This document shows positions 15,866 to 24,211 of a stretch of DNA of 64,000 nt, in pieces. The translations under genes were made by a program, and so were the position numbers. Origin of the DNA: Haladaptatus sp. DYF46 (GTDB lineage Archaea > Halobacteriota > Halobacteria > Halobacteriales > Haladaptataceae); contig NZ_JAJFAY010000001.1 in NCBI RefSeq assembly GCF_021083305.1, positions 1,922,001 to 1,986,000 on the forward strand, written 5' to 3'. The notes under the pieces were generated by a model. That model saw nothing but the letters and a program-made list of their open reading frames with translations. It was not told where the DNA came from and did not search any database. Positions within the stretch are counted from its first letter, which is position 1; every line of letters begins with the position of its first letter.

Positions 15866-17569
15866 CTACGCGAACCGGACGATTTTCTCGAACGCATCGA
15901 GCGAAAGGGTATCCCCGGAGGGGATTCCTCGCGCATCGGAGCGACCGAACGCGTCGGCGATGAACTGGCGAGCGACCAGCTCCTTCCGTTCGTTGCCCGC
16001 CGCGAGTTCGCCGTCCGCCTCCGACAGCAACAGCGCGGCGGTGTACACGTCGAAGACGTACTCGGCCAGTTCCTTCGCGTGGAGTTGAGCGTACTCCTCG
16101 TCCGCCGTCGCCAACGTCACCAAGGCATCGCGTAGGTCATCGAGTTCGTCGCGGGTGGTCGCCACGAGGTCGGCGAAGTCGTCGTGTTCCACGCCGTTCA
16201 GTCGGTCACGGATCAGGGCCATCGCCGGTTCGTGTGCCTCCTCGCGCGCGAGCGCACGAAGCACGTCGAGCGAGAGGATGTTCGAAGTTCCTTCCCAAAT
16301 CGGAAGCACCTGTGCGTCGCGGAGGAGGCGGTTCGTGACGAAATCGTTCACGTAGCCGTTGCCCCCGTGGATTTCCATCGCGTACGACGCGACATCGACG
16401 GCCATGCTACCGGTTCGGGACTTGGCGATCGGAACGAGGAGGCGCATCAGCGCGAAGGCCTCGTCGTCGCCGCGGTGGTAGCGGTCGAACGCGCGCCCGG
16501 CATCGAACGTGAACGCGGTGGCCGCCTCGTGCGCCACGGCCATCTCCACCAAGTCGCGGCGCATGAGCGGATATCGGTCGATTGGGTTGCCGAACGCTTC
16601 GCGATTCGCGGCCCGAATCTTGCTCTCCAACAACGCTCGTCCGATGAGACCGCAGGACGCGAAAGCGTTGGCGATGCGTTCGAGGTTGAGCATCTCGGAC
16701 ATGTACCGGAACCCGGATTCCAGTTCGCCGACGAGGTACGCGTCGGTGCCACGGAACTCGACTTCGCCGGTCGGAACGCTGACCGTCCCGAGTTTGTCCT
16801 TCAACCGACGGACGAGAACGTCGCGGTCCCCGTCCGGTTTCGTCCCCGGAACCAAAAAGAGCGAGAGGCCGTCAGTTCCGTCGGGCGCGTCCGGCGTCCG
16901 CGCGAGCGTGAGGATGGCCCCGGAATCGACGTTCGAGCAGAACCACTTCTCGCCGGTCAACCGCCATCCGTCATCGGTGCGTTCCGCGACGGTTTCGGTC
17001 GCACCGACGTCGCTTCCGCCCTGTCGTTCCGTGAGGAACATCGCGCCCTGCAACAGGTCGTCGTACTCGCGGGTGGTCAATCGGTCGTAAAAGTCGGACA
17101 GCGGACCGTCGCGGCCGCCGTCGAAGCGCTCCAACACGAGGGCCACGCCCGCGGTCATGGCGACGGGACACGTCAGGCCCACGTCCGCGTACGCGAGGAG
17201 GTAGTCCATCGCCAGATGGTGCAGCATGGACGCCGGGGCGTCGCGGTCCGGCGGCGTGCGAAACGAGTCGGCCACACATCCCGCACCGTACACCAATCGC
17301 TCGTTTTCGAACTGGGCCGGATGATACTCGATTTCGTTGATGCGCCCTCCGAACCGGTCGTACCGGTGCAGTTCCGGACCGTGTTCGTCGATGGTGTCCG
17401 AGTTCGGGGCGACGACCCGCCCGACGATGTCGCCGAACTCGTCGAAGCGCTCCTCCGCCCATCCCCTGTCGCCGGGGTAGGTGCGCTCGACTTCGTGCTG
17501 CAAAACGGGGTCGTACTGCCAGTAGTTCATCCCGCGTCCGCGGTCGAACTGCCCGTATTCGACGGTCAT
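15866..17569 (-). CDS. Acyl-CoA dehydrogenase, AidB-like
   Basis: 567 aa from ATG 17569 ([20 protein letters not shown]). It has the ordered acyl-CoA dehydrogenase features: [17 protein letters not shown] and WFCSNVD in the middle domain, and [12 protein letters not shown] plus [19 protein letters not shown] at the FAD/substrate site. The N-terminal extension and length are typical of the AidB/isovaleryl-like branch. It is an FAD enzyme oxidising an acyl-CoA or acting on alkylation-type substrates. The reading frame stays open 55 codons further upstream, but that part is antisense to the next gene and was excluded. Confidence 0.9.
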   Translation of the reverse strand: MTVEYGQFDRGRGMNYWQYDPVLQHEVERTYPGDRGWAEERFDEFGDIVGRVVAPNSDTIDEHGPELHRYDRFGGRINEIEYHPAQFENERLVYGAGCVADSFRTPPDRDAPASMLHHLAMDYLLAYADVGLTCPVAMTAGVALVLERFDGGRDGPLSDFYDRLTTREYDDLLQGAMFLTERQGGSDVGATETVAERTDDGWRLTGEKWFCSNVDSGAILTLARTPDAPDGTDGLSLFLVPGTKPDGDRDVLVRRLKDKLGTVSVPTGEVEFRGTDAYLVGELESGFRYMSEMLNLERIANAFASCGLIGRALLESKIRAANREAFGNPIDRYPLMRRDLVEMAVAHEAATAFTFDAGRAFDRYHRGDDEAFALMRLLVPIAKSRTGSMAVDVASYAMEIHGGNGYVNDFVTNRLLRDAQVLPIWEGTSNILSLDVLRALAREEAHEPAMALIRDRLNGVEHDDFADLVATTRDELDDLRDALVTLATADEEYAQLHAKELAEYVFDVYTAALLLSEADGELAAGNERKELVARQFIADAFGRSDARGIPSGDTLSLDAFEKIVRFA

Positions 17570-17613
17570 ACTGACCGACAAATCGGGCGGAAACCAATTA
17601 AACCATGTCCCGT

Positions 17614-18024
17614 TTAAACGACGTCCCGGTACACCCGGCCGAAGGCGATGCGTTGGAGGGTTGCAATCGCCGCCTCCTCCTTTTGCTGGTAGGTCGCCGC
17701 GACGGCCGTCTCCGTCGCCGGGGCGACGTGCCACGCGACGTTATCGACGTTGTCGCTTCCCTCGACGTGGACGTCGAACCCGTCGGGAACGTCCGCCTCG
17801 AACTCGTCCCGCGTTCCAGTTTTGATTTCGAGGAGCGAGGCGAACAGGGCGTCCCGTGCCGTCGCGACCACGTCGCCCGTCACGCGTTCGCCGTACTCCT
17901 CGCGGTCGAAGTCCATCGCCTTCGCCGTCTCCTTGACGACGGTCTGTGCGACCGGTCCGACGTCCTCGTACTGTTCGCGGACAGCGCCTTCGGTCTCCGG
18001 AGCGAAGATTCCGTGTGTCTCCAT
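17614..18024 (-). CDS. Haloarchaeal hypothetical protein (DUF5809-like)
   Basis: 136 aa, starting [20 protein letters not shown]. It is acidic and mixed alpha/beta, without membrane segments. I associate it with the Halobacteria-specific DUF5809 group from its sequence and its position next to a CPxC zinc-finger protein and RimI, but the function is unknown. It lies 24 bp downstream of that zinc-finger gene, so the two and perhaps RimI form an operon. Confidence 0.75.
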   Translation of the reverse strand: METHGIFAPETEGAVREQYEDVGPVAQTVVKETAKAMDFDREEYGERVTGDVVATARDALFASLLEIKTGTRDEFEADVPDGFDVHVEGSDNVDNVAWHVAPATETAVAATYQQKEEAAIATLQRIAFGRVYRDVV

Positions 18025-18048
18025 GGCGAGTCGTTCTCGGGGGAGAAA

Positions 18049-18477
18049 CTATTCGTTTTCGTCCTTCGATTCGTCGTCCACGGTCGCCGCGTCGTCGGCG
18101 TCCTCCTCGTCGTCGAACATCCGTTCGGTCATCTGGCGTGCCTCCGCCATTATTTGCTGAGCATCAGCGCCCATGGTCGCGTCCCGACCGTAGCCGCCCG
18201 CTTGCTGGAGTTCGTCCTCCAGTCCGCCGCCGTGGTCGTGGCCGTGTCCGTTGTCGTGAACCGTATCCTCGAACACCTGCGGGTACTCCGCTTCGTCCGC
18301 GTACTCCGTGATTCGAGGTGCGAGTTCGTCGGGACCCTCCTCGTTCCATCCCGGCGCGTACTCGTCGAGCCACGATTCGTGGTCCGAATCGCCGAGAATG
18401 GCCGCGAAGGCGAGATGGTTGGCGAGGTGTTCCCCGTCGGACTGCGGCGTTTCACACACCGGACACGCATATCCCAT
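18049..18477 (-). CDS. C2H2-like zinc-finger haloarchaeal protein (DUF5810-like)
   Basis: 142 aa. It opens with MGYACPVCETPQSDGEHLAN, a CPxC pair followed by two His spaced like a C2H2 finger (EHLANHL). A WLDEYAPGW segment and a His/Gly/Asp-rich stretch follow, then a Met/Glu-rich helix (IMAEARQMTERMF) and a very acidic tail. It is probably a nucleic-acid- or protein-binding adaptor. It is adjacent to the DUF5809-like gene and RimI. Confidence 0.78.
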   Translation of the reverse strand: MGYACPVCETPQSDGEHLANHLAFAAILGDSDHESWLDEYAPGWNEEGPDELAPRITEYADEAEYPQVFEDTVHDNGHGHDHGGGLEDELQQAGGYGRDATMGADAQQIMAEARQMTERMFDDEEDADDAATVDDESKDENE

Positions 18478-18523
18478 GGATCGGTGTACGGCGTCCGGAC
18501 TGAAAAGTCGTTCAGTCCGCGGG

Positions 18524-18994
18524 TCAGTCGAGTTCGACGATCATCACGAGCGCGTCCTCGCCGTCGCCGTAGTACCGTGGTATCGTCCGCAGATAGCGGA
18601 AGCCGAACTCCCGATACAGGGAAATCGCCGGGTCGTTGCTCGCCCGCACCTCCAGTTTGACGCTGTACGTTCCGCGCACGTGGAGGCCGGAGAGCGCTTG
18701 TTTCAACAGTTCTTTTCCGATTCCCTCTCCCCGACGCGAGGGGTGGACCGCGATGTCCTTGATATGTCCGAGCGCCCGGCCGTGGTTCGGAATCGTGTCG
18801 GCGACGACGTAGCCGACGATTTTCATCCCGTCCGTGGCGACCAGAAACGTCGGTTCGTCCACGTATCGCTCGAACGCCGCGAACGGCCACGGTTGGCTGA
18901 ACGAGGATTTCTCGATTCGAAAGATGGCGAGCAAGTCGGCTTCCTCTGCCGGGCGAATCGAAATCGAACCCGTCTCGCTCGCTGTGGAAGTCAC
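18524..18994 (-). CDS. rimI: RimI-like ribosomal protein/N-terminal acetyltransferase
   Basis: 156 aa from GTG 18994. The start is chosen because a minus-strand TATA-like AGTTTTAGT lies about 25-30 bases upstream and the GNAT domain begins soon after (SISIRPAEEADLLAIFRIE). Acetyl-CoA binding is shown by IKDIAVHPSRRGEGIGKELL (the RxxGxG/A loop) and VRASNDPAISLYREFGF. The sequence resembles RimI, the archaeal N-terminal acetyltransferase. The frame is open much further upstream but enters a hairpin-rich non-coding element and is not counted. Confidence 0.85.
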   Translation of the reverse strand: MTSTASETGSISIRPAEEADLLAIFRIEKSSFSQPWPFAAFERYVDEPTFLVATDGMKIVGYVVADTIPNHGRALGHIKDIAVHPSRRGEGIGKELLKQALSGLHVRGTYSVKLEVRASNDPAISLYREFGFRYLRTIPRYYGDGEDALVMIVELD

Positions 18995-19030
18995 AGATGC
19001 GTATTCGACGCGCACAACTAAAACTTCAAC

Positions 19031-19466
19031 CCCACCTTTTTCTGCGGTCAGGTGCCGAGAGCGAGCGCGAAACGCGCTCGCTCTCGGCCTACTTCCCTGG
19101 AAAAAGCTGGACCAAAAGCACGGCGTCACCCCGCTTCCGTCGCTCCTTTCAGTCGCTCCGTCGGGGGTTCCTTGGCCCGGAAAATCTTCGATTTTCCGGT
19201 GGACAGCTGACCGCTGGCAGGTGTGTCGCTTGCGGTTGCTCATAGAATGTCACACTGCTGGTTCGGTAGCAGGCCGACCAACCGCGAGAACTAGCACACT
19301 CACCGCGAACGAAGTGAGCGGGCCGACAATTGAATGGAGCATGGAAGAGCTTCGCTCTTCCAATGCGAAATGAAAAAGGAGTGCTTTTGGTCCAGCTTTT
19401 ACAGGAAGCCAGCAGGAGTGACGACAACAGTCGTCACTCCTGCCTGCGACCGTCGTAAAAGGTGGG
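19031..19466. repeat. Paired inverted hairpin modules (dispersed haloarchaeal repeat)
   Basis: Two copies of one module in opposite orientations. Each has GTGCTTTTGGTCCAGCTTTT, then a perfect hairpin, then AAAAGGTGGG. The minus copy is 19031-19121, with a 16-bp stem GCCGAGAGCGAGCGCG at 19054-19088. The plus copy is 19381-19466, with a 14-bp stem GCAGGAGTGACGAC at 19412-19443. The module ends form a 20-bp perfect inverted repeat (19102-19121 with 19381-19400). Further hairpins lie between (19177-19199, 19343-19361). No coding frame is convincing. A third module is at 44667-44730. Confidence 0.75.
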
Positions 19467-19482
19467 TGCTGAAAGGTGGGTT

Positions 19483-21462
19483 CTAGTCGTCCGCGGAGGC
19501 CGCCGCGTCGCCGCCTTCGACCTGCTTTTTCGTGTGCGGCAGTTTGCCACCGTCGGCGAGAATCTGGCGCTCGCGTTCGGAGGCGTCGAGGGTCGCGGTG
19601 AGTTCCCAGTCGTCGTTCACGCGGACCGTGAACTCCTTCTGACCGGAGCGGACCGCTTCCGCGACGTCGTCGACGATTTCGATGTCGTCGCCCTGTTCGA
19701 ACTTCTCGTAGTCCTCCTCGCTGATTTCGAGGGGAATCAGACCGAAGTTGAACAGGTTGGCCTTGTGGATGCGGGCGAAGCTCTGTGCGAGGACGCCTTC
19801 CACGCCGAGGTACATCGGGCACAGGGCCGCGTGTTCGCGCGAGCTACCCTGTCCGTAGTTCTCGCCGGCGACGAGGAAGCCGCCGTCGGCGTCGAGCGCG
19901 CGCTGTGCGAACGTGTCGTCGACGCGCGAGAGCGTGAACTCGGAGAGTTTCGGGATGTTCGACCGGTACATCAGGATGTCCTGGGTCGCCGGGATGATGT
20001 GGTCGGTCGTGATGTTGTCCTGCATCTTGAGCAGGGCCGGGCCTTCGAGTTTGGAGTCGAGTTCGTCCTTCAGCGGGACGTCGCCGATGTTCGGGCCTTT
20101 GATGAGGTCGTCGTCGACGGCCTGCTCGGGCGAGATGAGGTCGGGATCGTCGGCGCTGGTACCGTAGTTGTCACCCAGTTCGAACTCGGGTGCGTCCATG
20201 TCGCCGAGTTCGTCGGCGAGGTCTCGGGGGTCGATGATTTCGCCTTTGATGGCCGCCGCCGTGGCGACTTCGGGCGAACAGAGGTAGACGGAGTCGTCCT
20301 CGATACCGGAGCGACCCTCGAAGTTGCGGTTGAAGGTGCGGAGCGAGACGGAGTCGGACGCCGGAACGTGGCCGATACCGATACACGCACCGCAGGTCGC
20401 CTCGGAGAAGTTGACGCCTGCCGCCATCAGTTCCGCGACCCAGCCCTCACGGGCGAGCATCTCGGAGGCCTGTTTGGACGCCGGAGCGACGATGAGGTCC
20501 GTCTTCCGGTTGACCGTGCGGCCTTCGAGCATCTTCGCGGCGGGGAGGATGTCCTCGTAGCCGCCGTTCGTGCAGGAACCGATCATGACTTGGTCGACCG
20601 ACTGCCCAGCGACTTCGCGGACCGGGACGACCTTGTCGGGCATGGACGGTTGTGCGATGAGCGGTTCGAGGTCGGAGAGGTCGACGACGATTTCGTCGTC
20701 GTACTCCGCATCGTCGTCGGGCTGGAGGTCGACGTATTCGTCCTCGCGGCCGAGGCGCGAGAGCCACTCCTCGGTCTTCTCGTCCGTCGGGAAGATGGAG
20801 GTGGTCGCGCCGAGTTCCGTTCCCATGTTCGTGATAGTCGTTCGCTCGGGGACCGAGAGCGTATCGACGCCAGGACCGGTGTACTCGAAGATTTTGCCGA
20901 CGCCGCCCTTCACGGAGAAGCGGCGGAGCATCTCGAGGATGACGTCCTTCGCGGTCGCCCACTCGGGGAGTTCGCCTTCGAGGCGGACGCTGACGATCTC
21001 GGGCATCTCGATGTAGTACGGGCCGCCACCCATGGCGACCGCGACGTCGAGACCGCCGGAACCGATGGCGAGTTCGCCCAGACCACCGGGGGTCGGGGTG
21101 TGGGAGTCGGAGCCGAGCATCGTCTTGCCGGGTGCCGCGAAGTTCTCCTTGTGGACGTTGTGACAGATACCGTTACCCGGACGGGAGTAGTGTGCACCGA
21201 ACGTGCCCGCCGCGGAGCGGAGGAAGCGGTGGTCGTCCGTGTTCTTGAAGTCGAACTGGTAGGTCTGGTGGTCACAGTACTGGGCGGCGATCTCGGTCTG
21301 GACCTCGTCCATGTCGAGCGCCTCGAACTGGAGCCACACGAGGGTCCCAGTCGTGTCCTGTGTGAGAACTTGGTCGATCTCGATTCCGATTTCCTCACCG
21401 GTTTCGAGTTCGCCCTCGACGAGGTGGTCGCCGAGAATCTTTTCCGTCAGTGTTTGTCCCAT
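19483..21462 (-). CDS. acn: Aconitate hydratase
   Basis: 659 aa TCA-cycle enzyme isomerising citrate and isocitrate in the cytoplasm. The three [4Fe-4S] ligands are visible: C297 in GSCTNGG, and C357 and C360 in ATCGACIGIGH. MLGSDSHTPTPGG (115-127) is the substrate/cofactor loop, and GENYGQGSSREHAAL is the swivel-domain signature. The length matches the haloarchaeal single-chain enzyme. The gene is monocistronic, with an AT-rich promoter upstream of 21462 on the minus strand. Confidence 0.95.
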   Translation of the reverse strand: MGQTLTEKILGDHLVEGELETGEEIGIEIDQVLTQDTTGTLVWLQFEALDMDEVQTEIAAQYCDHQTYQFDFKNTDDHRFLRSAAGTFGAHYSRPGNGICHNVHKENFAAPGKTMLGSDSHTPTPGGLGELAIGSGGLDVAVAMGGGPYYIEMPEIVSVRLEGELPEWATAKDVILEMLRRFSVKGGVGKIFEYTGPGVDTLSVPERTTITNMGTELGATTSIFPTDEKTEEWLSRLGREDEYVDLQPDDDAEYDDEIVVDLSDLEPLIAQPSMPDKVVPVREVAGQSVDQVMIGSCTNGGYEDILPAAKMLEGRTVNRKTDLIVAPASKQASEMLAREGWVAELMAAGVNFSEATCGACIGIGHVPASDSVSLRTFNRNFEGRSGIEDDSVYLCSPEVATAAAIKGEIIDPRDLADELGDMDAPEFELGDNYGTSADDPDLISPEQAVDDDLIKGPNIGDVPLKDELDSKLEGPALLKMQDNITTDHIIPATQDILMYRSNIPKLSEFTLSRVDDTFAQRALDADGGFLVAGENYGQGSSREHAALCPMYLGVEGVLAQSFARIHKANLFNFGLIPLEISEEDYEKFEQGDDIEIVDDVAEAVRSGQKEFTVRVNDDWELTATLDASERERQILADGGKLPHTKKQVEGGDAAASADD

Positions 21463-21592
21463 ATCGGACGAATATCGACCCTCCGAAGGTATAAATCCCG
21501 CGTGTTTACGTTTTCATCATTCGTGGTAAATTCGGTTCTCGTCCGGCAATCATTGCGAAAATAAAGGAACTGAAAAGGGATGGACGCGACCG

Positions 21593-22357
21593 TCAGTCGA
21601 ACCGAACGTCGGCGATTTCGACGTCGGTCACGGTCGGCGTTCCGTCGTCGGCGCGACTCCACGAGAGCGCCGGAACGACGTCGTACGCTTCGGTCCCGTT
21701 CTGAAGTTCGAGTCGAACGGTCTTTCCCTCCGCTAGCCAGCGGTTTATCTCGGCCCGTTGGTCGTCGGCGAAGCGATTGGTCTCCCCGGTACTCTTGCCG
21801 CGACGAACCGCGACGACGTCGACGGACAACCCGTCGGCGCTGGTCTTCAGGTTCACCCGGAGCGGTACCTGTGCGCGCTCGTCGGTGAGAAACGGGAAGG
21901 AGAGGACGGCGTCTTCCGCGTCCTCCAGTCGGTCGATTTCCGTTCCCAATCCCTCCCCGACGGCACCCACCGACTCGCCGACGGCGTGCATCGACTCTTC
22001 GACCGATTGCATCGAGTCCTGCACGGACTCCTCGATTTCGCGTCGAAGCCGGTCGCCGAAATCGGGGTCGAACGGACTCGGGTATCCCTTACCGCGGGTA
22101 TCGCCACCGCGGCCACGACCGCGCCCGTGGCTGCGACCCTGACCGCGGTTTCGAGGGTCGTGTCCCGACGGGGGCGACGTCCCTCGTGGCGAGCGCGCGT
22201 GTGGGTTCTTTCCGTGACGGTCCCAGTGTCCGCCGTGTCCGCGCTCCAATCCGCGGCGGAGGGCCTCCTCCCACGAGAGGTCGAGTTCTCGCTTTCGCCG
22301 TTTCAGCCGTTCGAACACCTCGTCGTCGTCGATTGAGATCCGAATGTCTCGGCTCAT
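21593..22357 (-). CDS. Putative ribbon-helix-helix-like protein with Arg/Gly linker
   Basis: 254 aa from ATG 22357. The N-terminus (MSRDIRISIDDDEVFERLKR, then WEEALRRGL) looks like a ribbon-helix-helix DNA-binding segment. It is followed by a basic Arg/Gly/His-rich stretch (about 38-90), unusual in an acidic proteome, then an amphipathic helix (about 95-130) and a beta-rich C-terminal domain. It is transcribed divergently from a bactofilin-like gene, sharing about 127 bp. The function is unknown; DNA or RNA binding is an inference. Confidence 0.65.
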   Translation of the reverse strand: MSRDIRISIDDDEVFERLKRRKRELDLSWEEALRRGLERGHGGHWDRHGKNPHARSPRGTSPPSGHDPRNRGQGRSHGRGRGRGGDTRGKGYPSPFDPDFGDRLRREIEESVQDSMQSVEESMHAVGESVGAVGEGLGTEIDRLEDAEDAVLSFPFLTDERAQVPLRVNLKTSADGLSVDVVAVRRGKSTGETNRFADDQRAEINRWLAEGKTVRLELQNGTEAYDVVPALSWSRADDGTPTVTDVEIADVRFD

Positions 22358-22484
22358 GAAACCGACTACCAGCCGGAGAAGCATAACGGTTTCCATAGAG
22401 CACACATCAAATACACATTCAGCTCACAACGAACGCACAACTAGTGCATAGATTTATGAAGTGCCCCACGCAACACCGAGAACG

Positions 22485-23171
22485 ATGCACACACAAAGCG
22501 GGCACGACAAGCGGGTTCGAGTCGCGGGAATCGCGACGTACGACGAGGTAATCGCGGACCGGTTGGATGTTTCGGGCGTACTGACCGTCGACGGAGACGT
22601 TCGGGTCGAACGGGCGAAACTGTCCGGTGCGACGACGGTGCAGAGCGATCTCCGTGTGGACACGATGACGGTCTCCGGGGCGACGAACGTCGATGGGGAC
22701 GTGACGGCAGCCGATATCACCGTCTCGGGGTCGCTGTCGGCGACGGGAACGACCGCCGCCGATGCGTTCGAGTGTTCGGGGTCGGTACAGCTCGAACACG
22801 TGAAAGCCGACGGGTTCGAGGCGTCCGGCGCGGTCGAGGCCCGGACGATACAGGCCGGAACGGTCAGGATTCGTGGCGCGATAGAAGCGGGACGCGTCGA
22901 AGCGGACGACGTCGGATTCGACCTCGTATCCGACTCGGTGGTTTCACGTCTCGTCGGGGACTCCGTCGTCGTCTCCCGGCATCGACCGGACGGGTTCCTC
23001 CGGGCGGAACACGTCGAAGGCGACCGCGTGGCGCTCGACCACGTCGACGTCGGAACCGTCGTCGGCGATCACGTGCGATTGGGTTCGGACGCCCGCGTCG
23101 AGGTGGTTCGGGCCGACGAACTCGACGCGGCGGACGGAGCGACCGTCGGGACGGTCGAACGACGCGAATAA
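22485..23171 (+). CDS. Bactofilin-like polymer-forming protein
   Basis: 228 aa from ATG 22485 (an in-frame GTG at 22461 is the alternative). Almost the whole chain is a beta-helix of about 17-22-residue rungs of the type LDVSGVLTVDGDVRVERAKL and ITVSGSLSATGTTAAD, typical of the polymer-forming/bactofilin fold. Such proteins make non-polar filaments or scaffolds at membranes. A TTTATGA at 22453-22459 about 30 bases upstream supports the chosen leaderless start. No partner besides the divergent RHH-like gene is evident. Confidence 0.8.
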   Translation: MHTQSGHDKRVRVAGIATYDEVIADRLDVSGVLTVDGDVRVERAKLSGATTVQSDLRVDTMTVSGATNVDGDVTAADITVSGSLSATGTTAADAFECSGSVQLEHVKADGFEASGAVEARTIQAGTVRIRGAIEAGRVEADDVGFDLVSDSVVSRLVGDSVVVSRHRPDGFLRAEHVEGDRVALDHVDVGTVVGDHVRLGSDARVEVVRADELDAADGATVGTVERRE

Positions 23172-23256
23172 ACGACGGACAGTGTGAGCGAGTGAGTGTC
23201 ACCCGAACTGCCCGAGAACGGTAACGGCTATACCGTCTCGGACACGCCGTCCGTCT

Positions 23257-23739
23257 ATGTTCGAGAGCGGAACGTTCGTCGCGGAACACGTCTCGGAGGT
23301 CAGACGGCAACAGGTGCAACCGAACGGCGTCGATTTGACGTTGGAGACGGTGTACGAACAGCGGGACTCGGGCCGAATCGGGCGCAACGGCAAGGAGATC
23401 GGCGACCGACGGCAGGTCGAATCCGAGCAGATAACCGAGAAATCGCCGGAGAACTACTACCTGCCACAGGGCGGTTACATCGTCCAGTACGAGGAAATCA
23501 TCGAAATCCCGGACGGACACGTCGGCTTCGTGTACCCCCGTTCATCGCTCATGCGGAACTCCTGCATGCTCAACACGGCGGTTTGGGACGCCGGTTACAA
23601 GGGGAAGGGTGAAGGGTTGTTGCAGGTCCACCACGACATCGAACTCGAACGGGGTGCACGTATCGCGCAACTCGTTTTCGCCGAGGCGGACCACGACGGA
23701 ACCTACGACGGGGACTATCAGGGCGAGAACCTGGACTGA
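23257..23739 (+). CDS. dut: dUTP pyrophosphatase (dUTPase/dCTP deaminase family)
   Basis: 160 aa. The dUTPase-family motifs are PNGVDLTLE, GFVYPRSSLMRNSCMLNTAV (motif 2 with PRSSL), WDAGYKGKGEGLLQVHH (motif 3) and ARIAQLVFAEAD (motif 4). It hydrolyses dUTP to dUMP and pyrophosphate, or acts in the related deaminase group. Length and layout match the archaeal enzyme annotated as dUTPase. It is monocistronic; no thymidylate gene is adjacent. Confidence 0.9.
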   Translation: MFESGTFVAEHVSEVRRQQVQPNGVDLTLETVYEQRDSGRIGRNGKEIGDRRQVESEQITEKSPENYYLPQGGYIVQYEEIIEIPDGHVGFVYPRSSLMRNSCMLNTAVWDAGYKGKGEGLLQVHHDIELERGARIAQLVFAEADHDGTYDGDYQGENLD

Positions 23740-23841
23740 GTGGAATCGGGAACGAAGCGAATCGAGAGTGGTGTGAACGATTGACACTAGGAAAATCGAT
23801 ACGACTATTTCTATCGGGTTTCGATTGCGTCGTGAACGAGC

Positions 23842-23943
23842 GTGGAAGAGGAGGACGTACTGGAACGATGTGTCGAATGCGGAGAGCAGTTGCTCGAAAT
23901 ATACGTCGAAGACGACCGATGTCCCGATTGTCGGGACGAGTAG
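23842..23943 (+). CDS. Micro zinc-ribbon protein, 33 aa (CxxC...CxxC)
   Basis: GTG start at 23842, in frame after a stop (TGA) a few codons upstream, to TAG 23941-23943. The product is acidic and has two Cys pairs, CVECGEQ (10-16) and CPDCRDE (27-33), a minimal zinc ribbon. Short CPxCG-type zinc-finger proteins are known to be numerous and functional in Haloferax. A TATA-like CTATTTCTAT lies about 27-35 bases before the start. Function unknown. Confidence 0.6.
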   Translation: MEEEDVLERCVECGEQLLEIYVEDDRCPDCRDE

Positions 23944-24123
23944 CAGTTTGGCTGTTTGAAACGGGTACCCTCGCCGTTTGTCGTATTGACGGAGATGGTT
24001 CGAAACGAACGGATTTTGCGAAGGCGTTCGTGGACCGAACCCCGGGCGAAAGTCACGCATGATTCTAGGCGCCTTCGCTTCGATATCCCGAGATATAGAT
24101 GAAGTAAAATCACATGTCCCCCG

Positions 24124-24180
24124 ATGAGGTATATTTGTATCCATAGAATCAGTTATACTATCAACACCTCATAGATACAA
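24124..24180. promoter_or_regulatory. Interleaved inverted repeats upstream of the 5'-nucleotidase
   Basis: ATGAGGT (24124-24130) pairs with ACCTCAT (24166-24172), and TTGTATC (24135-24141) pairs with GATACAA (24174-24180). The two pairs are interleaved. They sit directly upstream of a TATA-like CAATTAAC (24179-24186) and the start at 24212, so they are candidate operator sites. Confidence 0.4.
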
Positions 24181-24211
24181 TTAACATCGAATGATAACTC
24201 TACCAGGATGA

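Noticed and set aside
19462..21564. 700-codon plus-strand open frame across the aconitase gene
   Set aside because: It is the antisense shadow of a clear aconitase with all cluster ligands. Long antisense frames are expected in GC-rich haloarchaeal DNA.
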